Source of the DNA: Mucilaginibacter sp. UR6-1
Lineage (GTDB): Bacteria > Bacteroidota > Bacteroidia > Sphingobacteriales > Sphingobacteriaceae
Reading direction: 5' to 3'
Length of the DNA stretch: 64,000 bases
Assembly: GCF_020880975.1 (NCBI RefSeq)
Contig: NZ_JAJIWP010000001.1
Span: forward strand, 1 to 64,000
Shown: piece after piece, positions 62,459 to 64,000 of the stretch
Layout: every line of letters starts with the position of its first letter
Position numbering within the stretch: the stretch's first letter is position 1
Notes under the pieces: model-generated
What the model was told of the DNA's origin: nothing
Databases searched by the model: none
Seen by the model: only the letters and a program-made list of their open reading frames with translations
Program-made: the position numbers and the translations under genes

Positions 62459-62463
62459 CAACT

Positions 62464-63039
62464 ATGAACTCAATAAAATTCCCTCCTGTAATCCTGGCTT
62501 CAAAATCACCACGCAGGCAGCAGTTGTTGCAACTGATGGATGTAGATTTTCGTGTGGTGTTAAAAGAGGTGGATGAAAGCTACCCCGAAGGCTTAACGCC
62601 AGAGGAAGTTGCCTTATATATAGCTACCCAAAAAGCCGAGGCGTTTGACGAGGACGTTACCGATGAGGTAGTACTTACTGCCGATACCATTGTAACGCTT
62701 GATGGTGAGATACTGGGCAAACCCGAATCAGCAGAACATGCCGTACAAATGCTGAAAAAGCTATCAGGCAGGGTACACAGGGTGGTAACCGGGGTTTGTT
62801 TATTTTATAAGGGCGAGTATAATAAATTCTATGATGTAAGCGAGGTTTTCTTCCGTAAGCTGACTGATGCTGAGATACAGAGTTATGTTAATGAATACCA
62901 GCCGCTTGATAAGGCCGGATCATACGGTATTCAGGAACGTATAGGCCTGATCGGCATCGAACGAATCAATGGCTCATACACCAATGTGGTTGGCCTGCCT
63001 ACCGAAAAGGTTTACCAGCAGTTGTTACGATTGGTTTAA
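62464..63039 (+). CDS. maf: Maf-like nucleotide pyrophosphatase
   Basis: The 191-residue protein hydrolyses non-canonical or surplus nucleoside triphosphates. It has the family start PPVILASKSPRRQQLLQLM, then the acidic metal site around VVLTADTIVTLDGEILGKP and the late GSYGIQERIGL. ATG codons at 62410 and 62443 are in frame further upstream, but they fall in the palindromic element, so the start at 62464 (MNSIKFPPVILAS) is taken. kdsC precedes it and the Lgt-like gene follows. Confidence 0.92.
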   Translation: MNSIKFPPVILASKSPRRQQLLQLMDVDFRVVLKEVDESYPEGLTPEEVALYIATQKAEAFDEDVTDEVVLTADTIVTLDGEILGKPESAEHAVQMLKKLSGRVHRVVTGVCLFYKGEYNKFYDVSEVFFRKLTDAEIQSYVNEYQPLDKAGSYGIQERIGLIGIERINGSYTNVVGLPTEKVYQQLLRLV

Positions 63040-63078
63040 ACCTCCTGAAAATTTGTATTTTGCCGTAAAAACCCGGCT

Positions 63079-63825
63079 TTGCATTTTCCTGTTGACTTAC
63101 ATATCGGCAAACTTTCGCTCCCCATACACTTCATCTGCGAAACACTTTCTTATTTCATTGGCTACCGTTGTTACAGTTACCTGCGCAGGCAGGTAAACGA
63201 TAAAATAAGTGATTATAACCGCCTGATTATTTTTGTTGGTGCCGCCGCCGGGGCTTTTTTAGGCTCACATTTGGTCGGCATTCTTGAAAATCCCGAATAT
63301 TTAAAACAACTCAGTCTTTATAATTTCATGGCCAATAAAACCATCGTAGGCGGTTTGCTTGGCGGGTTGATAGGGGTTGAACAGGTAAAAAAAGCCATCG
63401 GCGTAAAAGCCTCTTCCGGCGATCTGATGGTTTATCCACTGATAGTAGCCATGATTATCGGGCGTACAGGTTGTTTCTTCGCCGGGTTGGAGGATGGTAC
63501 TTATGGCGTTGCGTCCACCTTGCCCTGGGCCATCAATTTTGGCGATGGCGTATACCGGCATCCTACCAATTTATACGAGATTTTGTTTTGGCTGATGCTG
63601 TTGATAGCCTTACTATCGCTCAATAAAAAGTACACATTTGCCGATGGTGCCAGGTTTAAAATGTTTATGGTGAGCTACTTGTTGTTCAGGTTTTTTATTG
63701 AGTTTATTAAGCCTGCCTACTTCTTTAGTTTCGGCCTTTCGGTAATACAATTGGTATGTTTAGGCGGATTATTGTATTATTACAAGGTATTTACCCATCC
63801 TTCAAAACTGATTACTTATGCCTGA
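63079..63825 (+). CDS. Lgt-like (prolipoprotein diacylglyceryl transferase family) membrane protein
   Basis: The 248-residue protein has about seven membrane helices and the pattern of the Lgt family: an N-terminal strand MHFPVDLHIGKLSLP, GAFLGSHLVG, IGRTGCFFAGLEDGTYG in place of the classical GRxGNFxNxE, and RHPTNLYE. True Lgt adds diacylglycerol to lipoproteins. The changed GRxG motif means this may be a paralogue with a different lipid task. The start is TTG; no ATG exists before residue 80 of this frame. Its end overlaps the following radical SAM gene by 8 bases. Confidence 0.82.
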   Translation: MHFPVDLHIGKLSLPIHFICETLSYFIGYRCYSYLRRQVNDKISDYNRLIIFVGAAAGAFLGSHLVGILENPEYLKQLSLYNFMANKTIVGGLLGGLIGVEQVKKAIGVKASSGDLMVYPLIVAMIIGRTGCFFAGLEDGTYGVASTLPWAINFGDGVYRHPTNLYEILFWLMLLIALLSLNKKYTFADGARFKMFMVSYLLFRFFIEFIKPAYFFSFGLSVIQLVCLGGLLYYYKVFTHPSKLITYA

Positions 63826-64000
63826 ACGTCCGTACATCTATTATGATTTTACCCTCAGCATTTGTTCAACCTGCCTGCGGCGGGTTGATGCCAAAATAGT
63901 TTTTGAGGACGAAAAGGTATATATGCTTAAAGTGTGCCCCAGGCATGGCCGCGAAAAGGTGCTGATAGCTACTGATATTGAGTATTATAAAAACTGCCGT
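63818..64000 (+). CDS. Radical SAM protein, N-terminal part (partial)
   Basis: Only 61 codons are visible before the window ends. The protein starts MPERPYIYYDFTLSICSTCL and has a zinc-ribbon-like head with Cys16, Cys19, Cys40 and His43 (CSTC then CPRH). This head precedes the radical SAM core in a family that includes the archaeal tetraether lipid synthase Tes and its relatives. The CxxxCxxC core motif itself lies beyond the window. Co-translation with the Lgt-like gene (8-base overlap) fits a membrane-lipid role, but that remains an inference. Confidence 0.7.
   Translation, partial: MPERPYIYYDFTLSICSTCLRRVDAKIVFEDEKVYMLKVCPRHGREKVLIATDIEYYKNCR

Overview
The window comes from a Bacteroidota chromosome, most likely family Sphingobacteriaceae and close to Mucilaginibacter or Pedobacter. 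The evidence is the set of lineage-typical families (a TonB-dependent receptor paired with a DUF4249 lipoprotein, GIN-domain proteins, DUF4290, DUF2795, DUF3347, a Bacteroidota-type AMP nucleosidase), a tmRNA whose tag reads NGENNYALAA, almost no Shine-Dalgarno sequences, and many promoters with the Bacteroidota -7 element TAnnTTTG. No plasmid or phage genes are seen. The genus is inferred.

Layout. 1-3333: the 3' end of an RHS-type polymorphic toxin gene, two AT-rich cargo genes, a gene remnant and hairpins, ending at ssrA (minus strand). A 15-bp copy of the ssrA T-arm lies just outside the gene, so this looks like the edge of an integrated accessory region. 3.4-13 kb: housekeeping genes (aminotransferase, LOG-family protein, VOC protein, TonB receptor with DUF4249, GH19 chitinase-like lipoprotein, cobalamin adenosyltransferase, DUF2795, a tiny lmo0937-type membrane protein, ispD, queA). 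13-28 kb: ABC permease with a DUF3347 lipoprotein, a 1082-residue hybrid histidine kinase, citrate synthase, RecQ, a TolB-propeller amidohydrolase, a carboxypeptidase-regulatory-domain protein and two GIN proteins. 28-34 kb: cytochrome c, the tig-clpP-clpX proteostasis block and AMP nucleosidase. 34-48 kb: a giant alpha-2-macroglobulin carrying an internal SusC-like plug module, a cystathionine beta-synthase-type enzyme, DUF486, a glycosyltransferase, murA with DUF4290, a dipeptide epimerase and an M20 dipeptidase.

48.9-52.7 kb holds the most unusual locus: nine tiny exported proteins in a row on the minus strand. Five are tandem copies carrying three perfect 13-residue repeats, and all nine end in the same C-terminal motif, D-[V/I]-S-x-A-D. 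They are transcribed away from a TPR protein with a transmembrane segment and a histidine-kinase dimerisation helix but no ATPase domain. This could be a secreted-peptide system with its sensor. That is a hypothesis; no processing enzyme is visible nearby.

53-64 kb: XRE regulator, UvrD/PcrA helicase, ccmE and ccmF for cytochrome c maturation, a phytanoyl-CoA dioxygenase-like protein, then a plus-strand run of DUF2520 protein, [2Fe-2S] ferredoxin, iscX, kdsC, maf, an Lgt-like membrane protein and the start of a radical SAM gene cut off by the window end. Two copies of a 54-bp intergenic palindromic repeat lie about 10.7 kb apart in opposite orientation.
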